Positions 1 to 5,682 of a stretch of DNA of 6,257 nucleotides are shown piece by piece. The DNA is from Terriglobales bacterium (GTDB lineage: Bacteria; Acidobacteriota; Terriglobia; Terriglobales; Acidobacteriaceae), in NCBI GenBank assembly GCA_030043575.1, contig JASHXK010000597.1, positions 1-6,257 of the forward strand, written 5' to 3'. The notes beneath the pieces were generated by a model that searched no databases, had not been told where the DNA came from, and saw only the letters and a list, made by a program, of their open reading frames with translations. How positions within the stretch are numbered: the first letter of the stretch is position 1; every line of letters starts with the position of its first letter. The translations under genes and the position numbers were made by a program.

Positions 1-4
1 CGGT

Positions 5-24
5 CCCGGCGCTAAAGCGCTGGG
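5..24 (+). repeat. REP-like stem-loop 1
   Basis: An 8-bp stem (5-12 with 17-24) closes a TAAA loop at 13-16. One pair, 8 with 21, is a G-U wobble on the plus strand and an A-C mismatch on the minus strand, so a plus-strand transcript would fold slightly better. No T-run follows on either side, so a rho-independent terminator is unlikely. The GC-rich palindrome with a short AT loop resembles the dispersed intergenic palindromes of bacterial genomes; copy number cannot be judged from one window. Confidence 0.45.
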
Positions 25-36
25 CTATCGTCTTTC

Positions 37-53
37 GTCTCGCGTGGCGAGAC
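37..53. repeat. Perfect 7-bp stem-loop 2
   Basis: GTCTCGC (37-43) and GCGAGAC (47-53) are perfect inverted copies around a 3-base GTG spacer. It is the middle of three palindromes packed into the first 130 bases. A 3-base loop is tight but possible in RNA. No T-run follows on either strand. Confidence 0.4.
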
Positions 54-101
54 TCGCGAACGCTCAGATCTATCACCGGTCACAGCAAGGTAAGCCAGCG
101 T

Positions 102-130
102 GTAGATGCTGGCCTGAAGGCCAGCTCTAC
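102..130. repeat. Long REP-like stem-loop 3
   Basis: The outer arms GTAGA (102-106) and TCTAC (126-130) and the inner arms GCTGGCC (108-114) and GGCCAGC (119-125) form a 12-bp stem. The loop is TGAA (115-118), and a single T at 107 is bulged. It lies 89 bases beyond the stop codon of the 161-residue minus-strand gene. With no T-run after it in either direction it is a poor intrinsic terminator. It could stabilise a transcript 3' end or be a dispersed REP-type repeat. Confidence 0.5.
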
Positions 131-218
131 CCGCGAACCGCACGTTGTCGGCATTTTCCAGCAACGAGCAAACGCGCCCGCAGTTTTCGCCAATCCGGAC
201 CGACTCTCAGCAGCCGCG

Positions 219-704
219 TCAGGCAATCTGCAGCTGCGCACGCATTTTCTCCGCCAGCTCGCGCACCGATTTAACCTTCTCGGCTACATCGGGCGAGATC
301 GACGCCTGGCGCAGGGCCAACTCCGAATTAAGCAGAATCCCCGTAAGCTCGCTGCGCAGCTGATTCTGGAGCAGCCGGCCAGCCGCGCGGGTTGCCACCA
401 GCTTCTCCTTTTCGCCGCGCCGCAAGGCCGTCTGGACTTCGCGGACGATGCGCTCCGTGCTGTGCAGCGCCAGGTTGACGTGCAGTGGCATGGCAATGCC
501 GCAGTGGTTCAACAGCGTGTCGAAAGCGCGAAAATCGGACTCCAGCACAGACTGGTCGATGGCCAGGCCTTCGTAGTCGGCCGCTTGCAGTTTGCTCACT
601 GCCTGGGGCACTGAGCTGGCCACATGGGTTTTGTGGCCGGTCCCCTGCTCCAATGCCGCGGCGCATTCTTTCGCGCGGGATGATGTCGTCACCAAGAGAA
701 TCAT
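219..704 (-). CDS. Pseudo-receiver protein with histidine-less DHp-like helices
   Basis: This encodes 161 residues from an ATG at 704, with GAAGGG 7 bases upstream as ribosome-binding site; the frame stays open further upstream but there only shadows the activator gene. Residues 1-95 read like a degraded, shortened response-regulator receiver. A first strand (ILLV, 2-5) is followed by Thr6-Thr7 where the acidic pair should be. Asp50 could sit at the phosphorylation position, but the usual Pro after it and the late Lys are missing. Residues 98-160 form a charged helical hairpin. The stretch NQLRSELTGILLNSELAL (114-131) lines up with the HisKA H-box pattern HELRNPLTAIL, with His replaced by Asn114 and Glu by Gln115. 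It is therefore unlikely to accept phosphate on either half. It is the last gene of the cluster, 134 bases after the activator. I infer a partner, dimerisation or sequestering role. The family is not recognised by name; the alignment was made by eye. Confidence 0.75.
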   Translation of the reverse strand: MILLVTTSSRAKECAAALEQGTGHKTHVASSVPQAVSKLQAADYEGLAIDQSVLESDFRAFDTLLNHCGIAMPLHVNLALHSTERIVREVQTALRRGEKEKLVATRAAGRLLQNQLRSELTGILLNSELALRQASISPDVAEKVKSVRELAEKMRAQLQIA

Positions 705-802
705 GATTTTCCCTTCTTCGCATGGCCCAGAGCGAGGTTCACCCCGTGACTGGCCCGTGGTTGTCAGTCCAAATATCGGCTCATGCTCTTCCGGCTTTAG
801 CA

Positions 803-825
803 CGCTCCCGCCGTGGGAAGGAGCG
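803..825. other. Small hairpin between activator and pseudo-receiver genes
   Basis: CGCTCC (803-808) pairs with GGAGCG (820-825) across an 11-base loop. On the minus strand it starts 13 bases after the activator stop codon and is followed by TGCTAAAG rather than a T-run. It could lower or stabilise expression of the downstream gene, but it is not a convincing terminator. Confidence 0.25.
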
Positions 826-838
826 CACCATCGAAAGA

Positions 839-2248
839 TCAGACGGCCGTTCCGTATTCCTTCAATTTGCGGTACAGCGTGGTTTTGCCGATGCCCAGGC
901 GGCGCGCCGCTTCCAGCTTGTCGCCGTCGAGCACCTGGAGGGCATGCAGAATTGCCTGCTTCTCCATCTCCTCCAGCGGGGTGATGGCAGCCGGATCGGC
1001 GGCCGCAGCCGGCGGCGCGGCCAGCGCTTCGCAGTCGCGAATCTGCGTAGGCAGATCGGTTACGTGGATGGTGGGCAGTGAGCACGTCGTGCAGGCGCGC
1101 TCAATGCAATTCTCCAGCTCGCGCACATTGCCGGGCCAATCGTAATGCAGCATCAGCCGCAGAGCGTCATCGCCGACGGTGTGCTGATTCTCGGTGGCTT
1201 TGTTGATGCGCTCCAGGAAGTTTCCCAGCAGCAGTGGAATGTCCTGCTTGCGCTCGCGCAGGGGCGGAATGCGCAGCGTGAGCACGTTCAGGCGGAAGTA
1301 CAAATCGCGGCGGAAGGTTCCCTGGCTGACGGCGGCATCGAGATCGCGATTGGTAGCGGCCAGGATGCGGACGTTGATCGCCATGGGGCGAGTTCCACCC
1401 ACCGGCCGGATTTCTTTCTCCTGAATCGCGCGCAGCAGCTTGGCTTGCAGATCGATCGGCAATTCGCCCACTTCGTCGAGGAGGATGGTTCCGCCTTCGG
1501 CGGCGGTCAGCAGGCCTTCCTTGGAGCGAATGGCGCCGGTAAAGGCTCCCCGCACGTAGCCGAAGAGCTCGCTCTCGATCAGGGTGGGCACCAGCGAACC
1601 ACAGTCCACTGGAATGAAGGGCTTGTCCTTGTGAGGGCCGGCAAAATGAATGGAACGCGCGACCAGTTCCTTGCCGGTGCCGCTTTCGCCCAGAATCAGC
1701 ACCGGGTGGGTGCTGTGCGCTGCCTTGGCGATGATGCGATACAGCTTCTCCATCTCGGGCGAGTGCCCGACCAGTTGGCCGAAGCCCTGCTTCGACCGCA
1801 GTTGCTCGCGCAGCAATCGGTTCTCGGCCGTCAGCTTCAGGTGCTCCGTCACTCGTCCCAACTCCAGGCGAAGCTCGTCAAAGTTGAACGGCTTGGTGAT
1901 GTAGTCATAAGCGCCGAGCTTCATGGCCTGGACGGCTGACTGCACGGTGGCAAAACCGGTCATCACAATGGGAACAGCTTCCGGACGGCGCCGCTTGATA
2001 TCGCGCAGAATCTCCAGTCCGCTGCCCGCCGGCAAGCGCAGGTCCAGCAGGACGACATCGATGTTCGAGGTGTCCAGAATGCGATAGGCCTGCTCGCGAG
2101 TTTCCGCCAGCAAGGTATTGAATCCCAGTGACTGCGCCACGTCGCGGCAGCACTCCCGTACTGAACGCTCGTCCTCCACGATCAACAGATTCAATAAGTT
2201 AGTCTCAGGCGTTGGCGTGCTGACCGGAACTGTTTCTGCTGCAATCAT
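839..2248 (-). CDS. NtrC-family sigma-54-dependent response regulator
   Basis: A full-length 469-residue enhancer-binding protein that should drive open-complex formation by sigma-54 polymerase using ATP. The receiver is at about 18-135: LIVEDE with acidic E25/D26, phosphoacceptor D69 in LLDLRLP, T97 and K119. The AAA+ domain spans about 158-380: Walker A GESGTGKE (187-194), sigma-54-contacting GAFTGA (234-239), Walker B GGTILLDE (252-259), sensor-I region ILAATNRDL (295-303), arginine-finger region FRRDLYFRLNV (312-322) and WPGNVREL (371-378). A Fis-type helix-turn-helix is at about 442-463 (EAARRLGIGKTTLYRKL). No key residue is missing. The ATG at 2248 has a strong GGGGAGGG site 8 bases upstream. 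It sits between two small DHp-like proteins, with an 81-base gap to the upstream one, and no complete kinase gene is nearby. It belongs to the AtoC/ZraR/NtrC group; the exact orthologue and targets cannot be told, so no symbol is given. Confidence 0.96.
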   Translation of the reverse strand: MIAAETVPVSTPTPETNLLNLLIVEDERSVRECCRDVAQSLGFNTLLAETREQAYRILDTSNIDVVLLDLRLPAGSGLEILRDIKRRRPEAVPIVMTGFATVQSAVQAMKLGAYDYITKPFNFDELRLELGRVTEHLKLTAENRLLREQLRSKQGFGQLVGHSPEMEKLYRIIAKAAHSTHPVLILGESGTGKELVARSIHFAGPHKDKPFIPVDCGSLVPTLIESELFGYVRGAFTGAIRSKEGLLTAAEGGTILLDEVGELPIDLQAKLLRAIQEKEIRPVGGTRPMAINVRILAATNRDLDAAVSQGTFRRDLYFRLNVLTLRIPPLRERKQDIPLLLGNFLERINKATENQHTVGDDALRLMLHYDWPGNVRELENCIERACTTCSLPTIHVTDLPTQIRDCEALAAPPAAAADPAAITPLEEMEKQAILHALQVLDGDKLEAARRLGIGKTTLYRKLKEYGTAV

Positions 2249-2329
2249 GGGACTCGCCCTCCCCGTGTCGTGCTGGCTAAGCTTCAGATACCATCATCCC
2301 TTTTTGGGAAAAAGCCGCTAGTACACAAG

Positions 2330-2833
2330 TCACATTTGCTTGTGAGGTCGGCTGCCGGCTTCGCCAGGAGCCGTGCGGTTGCTGGAATCGATGGCGATGC
2401 CCCCGGCGATGGCGTTCGACTCCCCGTCGCCCACGCGACGCACCAGAGCCTTCACCAGTTCGCTGGCGCGCCGCGCATGGCGCTCCAGATCGCGCACCAA
2501 TCGCTTCAAATGGCTATAGGACGGCAGCTTCCACTCCAGCATCTGGGCATGCATCAGCAGGGGCGTGATGACATTCGACAATTCATGCAGAAGTTCCTCA
2601 CAATCCTGGCACTGCAGCCGCAAGGGGCGTGCTGGTTCCGGAACACGCCCCTTGCTTTCACCGCACCAGGAGGAGGTTATCGCTTCGCACTGCCGATCAT
2701 CGCTGCTGGAATTCTGAACTGGCCGTGAAGAATCGTCTTCGAGTTTCGCTGTTGCCGCCGAAACCATGTTGCCAGGCGACATGGAGCTGGTTTCACAACT
2801 TTCCGAGACGCGGGATTGGTCCTGCTTCCTCAT
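2330..2833 (-). CDS. Stand-alone DHp/HPt-like protein with intact H-box, no ATPase domain
   Basis: The 167 residues start at an ATG at 2833; the ribosome-binding site is weak (AAGAGCC-like), and Met18 or Met23 are possible later starts. Residues 1-70 are polar and Ser-rich, probably disordered, with a Cys pair CQDC at 75-78. Residues 76-134 form a two-helix hairpin like the dimerisation domain of histidine kinases. HELSN (83-87) keeps the phosphoacceptor His83, the adjacent Glu84 and an Asn; the second helix runs about 107-133. After it come only about 33 residues, far too short for a HATPase domain. By analogy with ChpT-like and other histidine phosphotransferases it may carry phosphate to or from the activator, or serve as a dimerising binding partner. 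It is the first gene of the cluster, preceded by a sigma-54-type promoter. The name and function are inferred; what I see is the H-box and the missing ATPase. Confidence 0.8.
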   Translation of the reverse strand: MRKQDQSRVSESCETSSMSPGNMVSAATAKLEDDSSRPVQNSSSDDRQCEAITSSWCGESKGRVPEPARPLRLQCQDCEELLHELSNVITPLLMHAQMLEWKLPSYSHLKRLVRDLERHARRASELVKALVRRVGDGESNAIAGGIAIDSSNRTAPGEAGSRPHKQM

Positions 2834-2878
2834 ATTTGCAGCCCGGCTCTTGGCTTGGCCTGTAACGGCAATCTAAGA

Positions 2879-2895
2879 AGCAAGTCTGCGGCCAA
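2879..2895 (-). promoter_or_regulatory. Sigma-54 (-24/-12) promoter of the signalling cluster
   Basis: The minus strand reads TTGGC-CGCAGAC-TTGCT. It matches the sigma-54 consensus YTGGCACG-N4-TTGCW at both conserved blocks, with GG and GC separated by exactly 10 bases. The expected transcription start is near 2869, which leaves a leader of about 36 bases before the ATG at 2833. The match lies directly upstream of an operon that encodes a sigma-54 activator, which points to positive autoregulation or control by another activator. Confidence 0.55.
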
Positions 2896-2965
2896 TCTTC
2901 ATCAAATCGGAGCTCCGCTCAATTCAAGCAGTTGCGAGAATCCGCAGTTAGCAGTGATCGGTTGC

Positions 2966-2984
2966 TGGTTCCAGAATGAAACCA
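2966..2984. promoter_or_regulatory. Imperfect 19-bp palindrome, possible activator (UAS) site
   Basis: The arms TGGTTCCA (2966-2973) and TGAAACCA (2977-2984) are inverted copies with one mismatch in eight, around a GAA centre. The centre lies about 106 bases upstream of the start expected from the -24/-12 site at 2879-2895. Activators of the NtrC type usually bind dyads about 80-150 bases upstream. Binding by the neighbouring activator is an inference. Confidence 0.35.
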
Positions 2985-3117
2985 CCATCTCACCCCATGT
3001 CGGGAAAGTACAAGTGGGGGAATGAGTTCGGCGCTTTCCCGCCGGCGGAAGGATTGCGCGACGCAGTCCATAATCGGGAACACACAGCCAGCCGCCGGCG
3101 ACCGTTGTGTTGCAGGC

Positions 3118-3146
3118 AAGAAACAGGGGGAGCAGTAAGCTCCCCC
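3118..3146 (-). terminator. Rho-independent terminator of the Asp-box propeller gene
   Basis: On the minus strand, GGGGGAGC and GCTCCCCC form a perfect 8-bp stem (3139-3146 with 3126-3133) around a 5-base loop. It is followed by the T-rich TGTTTCTT (3118-3125) and begins 29 bases after the stop codon at 3176. No T-run follows on the plus strand. It insulates the signalling cluster from read-through. The remaining bases, 2896-3117, carry no recognisable gene. Confidence 0.85.
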
Positions 3147-3175
3147 CTTAAGGTGTGGCGTTAAGGATTTTCTAA

Positions 3176-5263
3176 CTATTGGCGATCGGCCGCTGAGGTG
3201 GTTGCTCCCGCGTGCGCAGTCTCGGCGGAAGCTCCGGCATCCGTCGACTGCTGCAGAAACAGCCCGTTGTACGTCGATGCCGCCAGGATTCGTCCCTGAT
3301 AGTCCAGAGCCGAACGGATGGAAACCCCCGTATCCGGGGTGCGCTGCCAGCTGTGGCCGCCGTCCTTGCTCTCGAAGACGCCATGCACATAAAGCGCCGT
3401 CGCCAGCAGGCGCTGCGACGTGGCATCGTAGCGCACGGCGAAGACGTCCCGCGGCGGCAGACCGCCCAGCACATGCTGCCAGCTGTTGCCGGCGTCCGTG
3501 GAATGCAGTGCGCCTTCGCGCGTCGCCAGCCACAATGATCCGTCGGGCATGGCTGTCAGGTTGTAGAGCCCGGTCACATATTGCGGATACGTGACCTCGC
3601 TCCACGACTTGCCTTGATCGTGCGAGAGAAAAGCGCGTTTGGGAGCGACCAGGCTGACCGTGCCGTCGGCGAAGCTGTTGACCGCGATGAATTCGGTTTC
3701 GCCTTCGACCATGCCGCCATACCACTTACGCCCATGATCGACGCTCATGAACAAGCCATCGTTGGTCGCTGCGTACCAGGTATCGCCGGTAACGTCGAGG
3801 GCGCGAATGCGCGGCGTTTCCCCCTCCGGGATCGCATGCTCGGCGGGAGATTTGTGCACCACCAGCGTATTGGCTGGACGCGTCGTTCTCGACTTGGCCG
3901 ATTTTGCAGACTTCGCCGGAAATTCCTGCTTCTCCTGCGGCTGCGGCACCGGCCCGTGGATCATCGCCCCGGTCTGCCACTCCCCGTTCAACGAAGCCAG
4001 GTAGAGAACCCCGTGATTCGTCCCGGCGACGATCGTGCCGTCGCTGGTCTGCTGCAGGCTGAGAATGTCACGATTATTCAGGCCGCGGTTCGACTGTCTC
4101 CAGTTCATGCCGCCGTCGTCGGAGATGAACAGGCCGCCCATATCCTTGTCGTTGACCAGGCCGACGTAGATCCGATTCGGATCCTTAGTGTCGACCACCA
4201 CACCGCCGACCACGCGGTGGGCAAAGCCGCGGTTCGAGGCCTCGTAGTGGGCAAAGCCATCGTTGCTGGCCAGAACACCGCTGCGATCGGTGGCCGCCAG
4301 CACATGATCCGGATTGCGCGGGTCCACCAGCACATCATTCACGATCGTGTCCGGGCCGGTAACGATCTTCCACGAGTCGCCGCCATTCGTCGTCTTCCAC
4401 AATCCGGCGGCCGTCCCTGCCCAAACGGTATTCGGCCGCTGCGGATCCTGCTTCAAAACCCGGGTGCGGTGCGCCGGCTCCGGCAACGACATGTAAATGC
4501 GATGAAAGTATTCCGCTTTGTTCAGGCTCTTGTAGATCCCCGAGCACGCGCTGGCATAGACGACCGTCGGAGTCTTGGGGTCGATGATGATGCTGAACAT
4601 GTCGGAGTCGTAGGCGATGCCTTTGCTGATGCTGTGCCAGGTCACGCCGCCATCTTCGGTCTTCCACGGCAGGTGCCACGTTCCGGCGTAGATGATGTCG
4701 GGATTCTGCGGGTCGATAGCCAGCGACTCGATGTCTTTGATCTCGGCGTGGTTTTCCGGAGAGATGCGTTCCCAGTTCTTGCCGCCGTCGCGCGAGCGGA
4801 AGACGCCATCGAGCGCGCCGATCACCAGCAGATTGGGATCGCTGGGCGCCATGGCCATGGTGCGAATCGACTTGCCATGCACGCCGGCCAGCGTATGCCA
4901 CGTTTGGCCGCCATCATCGGAGCGGAACACATCGCCTTCATCCGCGTTGTACAGGCTCCAGGCGGCAACGTAGATGGTGGCGGGATGCGCGGGATCGAAG
5001 ATGATGTGATCCAGCACATAGTCGTCGTGCGGGCCAAAATGCCCGAACAGTGACCACGAACTGCCTCCGTCCTGCGAGACGAACATCTGTCCCGAGCTGG
5101 TGCCCAGCAGAATGCGGCTGGGATTCGACGGATCATAGGCGAAACTTCGCACATCTCCGCCCTCCGGCCCGATCAGCCGCCAGTCGGAAGCGAACGCTAC
5201 GAAGGAAAAGAGGAAGGCGAAACAGAGAACCAACTTTACGGACGACAAGATGCGTTTAGACAT
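3176..5263 (-). CDS. Secreted Asp-box (BNR/sortilin-type) beta-propeller protein
   Basis: A 695-residue protein from the ATG at 5263. This start gives a clean signal peptide: MSKR, a hydrophobic core at about 5-22, and AFA before Ser26. Upstream TTG (5281) and GTG (5275) starts are possible but would lengthen the n-region. At least eleven Asp-boxes (S/T-x-D/N-x-G-x-x-W) occur, for example SQDGGSSW (63-70), SDDGGQTW (115-122), SRDGGKNW (157-164), TEDGGVTW (202-209), SDDGGMNW (381-388), SVDHGRKW (507-514), STDAGNSW (588-595) and SKDGGHSW (632-639); others are worn. In about 42-370 most blades also carry a DPxxP-x4-YAGT-like strand; the second half, from about 480, lacks it. The halves are joined by a Pro/Lys linker (about 437-478) with a triple AKS repeat. 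I infer two propellers outside the cytoplasm. Such folds occur in GH74 xyloglucanases, sialidases, sortilins and Ycf48-like assembly factors; no catalytic set is evident, so a binding or scaffold role is as likely as an enzyme. Confidence 0.9.
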   Translation of the reverse strand: MSKRILSSVKLVLCFAFLFSFVAFASDWRLIGPEGGDVRSFAYDPSNPSRILLGTSSGQMFVSQDGGSSWSLFGHFGPHDDYVLDHIIFDPAHPATIYVAAWSLYNADEGDVFRSDDGGQTWHTLAGVHGKSIRTMAMAPSDPNLLVIGALDGVFRSRDGGKNWERISPENHAEIKDIESLAIDPQNPDIIYAGTWHLPWKTEDGGVTWHSISKGIAYDSDMFSIIIDPKTPTVVYASACSGIYKSLNKAEYFHRIYMSLPEPAHRTRVLKQDPQRPNTVWAGTAAGLWKTTNGGDSWKIVTGPDTIVNDVLVDPRNPDHVLAATDRSGVLASNDGFAHYEASNRGFAHRVVGGVVVDTKDPNRIYVGLVNDKDMGGLFISDDGGMNWRQSNRGLNNRDILSLQQTSDGTIVAGTNHGVLYLASLNGEWQTGAMIHGPVPQPQEKQEFPAKSAKSAKSRTTRPANTLVVHKSPAEHAIPEGETPRIRALDVTGDTWYAATNDGLFMSVDHGRKWYGGMVEGETEFIAVNSFADGTVSLVAPKRAFLSHDQGKSWSEVTYPQYVTGLYNLTAMPDGSLWLATREGALHSTDAGNSWQHVLGGLPPRDVFAVRYDATSQRLLATALYVHGVFESKDGGHSWQRTPDTGVSIRSALDYQGRILAASTYNGLFLQQSTDAGASAETAHAGATTSAADRQ

Positions 5264-5301
5264 ATCCCCGCGCACACACAATAGACTTGAGCGATCTCTT
5301 A

Positions 5302-5307
5302 ATCATA
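5302..5307 (-). promoter_or_regulatory. Possible -10 box of the propeller gene
   Basis: The minus strand reads TATGAT here, 38 bases before the ATG at 5263, in a suitable place for a housekeeping promoter with a leader of about 30 bases. There is no good -35 box at 17-18 bases; TTGGCT is 21 bases away, which is too far. Low certainty. Confidence 0.25.
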
Positions 5308-5390
5308 CCCCACTCAGTCCGTGGCCGTAGCCAACAAAACACCTGAAAAATGCTGCAGAATTAGCAGTACCTAAACGGTTACCCTGGCGA

Positions 5391-5458
5391 TTCCGTTCGA
5401 TCACATCGCACATTCCGTCGTACGATCGCAGGCTTCCGCCGATACAGCCACACTTCCG
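5391..5458. repeat. Phased array of four TTCCG motifs
   Basis: TTCCG occurs at 5391, 5413, 5434 and 5454, that is at spacings of 22, 21 and 20 bases, about two helical turns. The first two units are more alike, sharing ATTCCGT and, further on, ATCGCA. The array lies 74-141 bases upstream of the start expected from the plus-strand sigma-54 promoter at 5506-5522, the usual position for activator sites. It also lies upstream of the divergent propeller gene. A regulator array is an inference. Confidence 0.4.
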
Positions 5459-5505
5459 ATCCTGCTCGAGCTCACTGATCGGTTACAAGACAAGATGCAG
5501 TTGTA

Positions 5506-5522
5506 TGGCATTTCTGTTGCAA
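5506..5522 (+). promoter_or_regulatory. Near-consensus sigma-54 (-24/-12) promoter, plus strand
   Basis: The site reads TGGCA-TTTCTG-TTGCAA. Both blocks of the sigma-54 consensus TGGCACG-N4-TTGCA are present, with GG (5507-5508) and GC (5519-5520) 10 bases apart. The expected start is 5532 or 5533. The promoter lies inside an 8-bp inverted repeat, ATGCAGTT (5495-5502) and AACTGCAT (5523-5530). It points away from the propeller gene into a region with no open reading frame but several stem-loops. Confidence 0.5.
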
Positions 5523-5532
5523 AACTGCATAT

Positions 5533-5682
5533 GGCAGTCGCGTCAGGAAAAAGTCTCCGGGCACACAACCATCTGGAAACAGGCTCAAGTGACTGCCGCT
5601 CTCATAAATCGCTTCGTATCAGAGCACGGCTGAAGTATCTCTGATACGAACCAAGGCGATTGATGAGCTGGCTCTTGTTATT
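5533..5682 (+). ncRNA. Candidate sigma-54-dependent structured small RNA
   Basis: No reading frame of useful length exists here, but three stems follow the promoter. Stem A pairs 5533-5541 with 5589-5597, nine pairs including one G-U (5540-5590) that would be a C-A mismatch on the minus strand. It begins at the expected first transcribed base. Inside its loop is a small hairpin (5572-5583) closed by a GAAA tetraloop. Stem B pairs 5613-5624 perfectly with 5639-5650, then 5607-5612 with 5656-5661 past a five-base bulge, then 5601-5605 with 5663-5667. A moderately U-rich stretch (5673-5682) follows and may end the RNA; alternatively it runs on to the dyad at 5705. It could be a trans-acting sRNA, in the way Qrr RNAs depend on sigma-54 in Vibrio. 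The 5' end, 3' end and target are all inferred. Confidence 0.3.
5601..5667. repeat. 67-base long imperfect inverted repeat
   Basis: The core arms at 5613-5624 and 5639-5650 are perfect 12-bp inverted copies (TTCGTATCAGAG and its complement) with a 14-base loop. Outer arms AATCGC/GCGATT and CTCAT/ATGAG extend the structure to 23 paired positions, interrupted by one 5-base bulge (5651-5655) and one mismatch (5606 with 5662). It folds almost equally on both strands. No transposase or target-site duplication was seen, so a small miniature transposon is possible but unsupported. Confidence 0.7.

Noticed and set aside
705..1085. N-terminal extension of the pseudo-receiver gene to 1085
   Set aside because: The extra residues are Arg/Gly/Ala-rich and overlap the activator gene in another frame. 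The ATG at 704 has a ribosome-binding site and begins a receiver-like first strand.
1145..1939. 264-codon plus-strand open frame
   Set aside because: Antisense to the AAA+ and receiver parts of the sigma-54 activator; the coding signal is on the minus strand.
2324..2344. CACAAG/CTTGTG inverted repeat at the end of the H-box gene
   Set aside because: A 6-bp stem with a 9-base loop overlapping the stop codon and no T-run; likely chance.
2919..3725. 268-codon minus-strand frame
   Set aside because: It crosses the terminator at 3118-3146 and shadows the 3' part of the propeller gene out of frame; the translation is Arg-rich and featureless.
3581..5053. 490-codon plus-strand open frame
   Set aside because: It lies wholly antisense to the propeller gene, whose repeats and signal peptide are clear. 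The translation has no recognisable domain and looks like a codon-bias shadow in GC-rich DNA.
5264..5281. Upstream TTG/GTG starts for the propeller gene
   Set aside because: They add a charged MCVRGD-like leader before the signal peptide and have no clear ribosome-binding site; the ATG at 5263 is preferred, although GGGG is very close to it.
5330..5343. Possible minus-strand sigma-54 promoter for the propeller gene
   Set aside because: GG-N10-GC spacing is present, but the blocks read AGGT and TGGC instead of TGGC and TTGC. It is much weaker than the two reported sites.
5391..5458. CRISPR-like array
   Set aside because: The repeated unit is only five bases and the spacers are not separated by long identical repeats; no cas genes are present.
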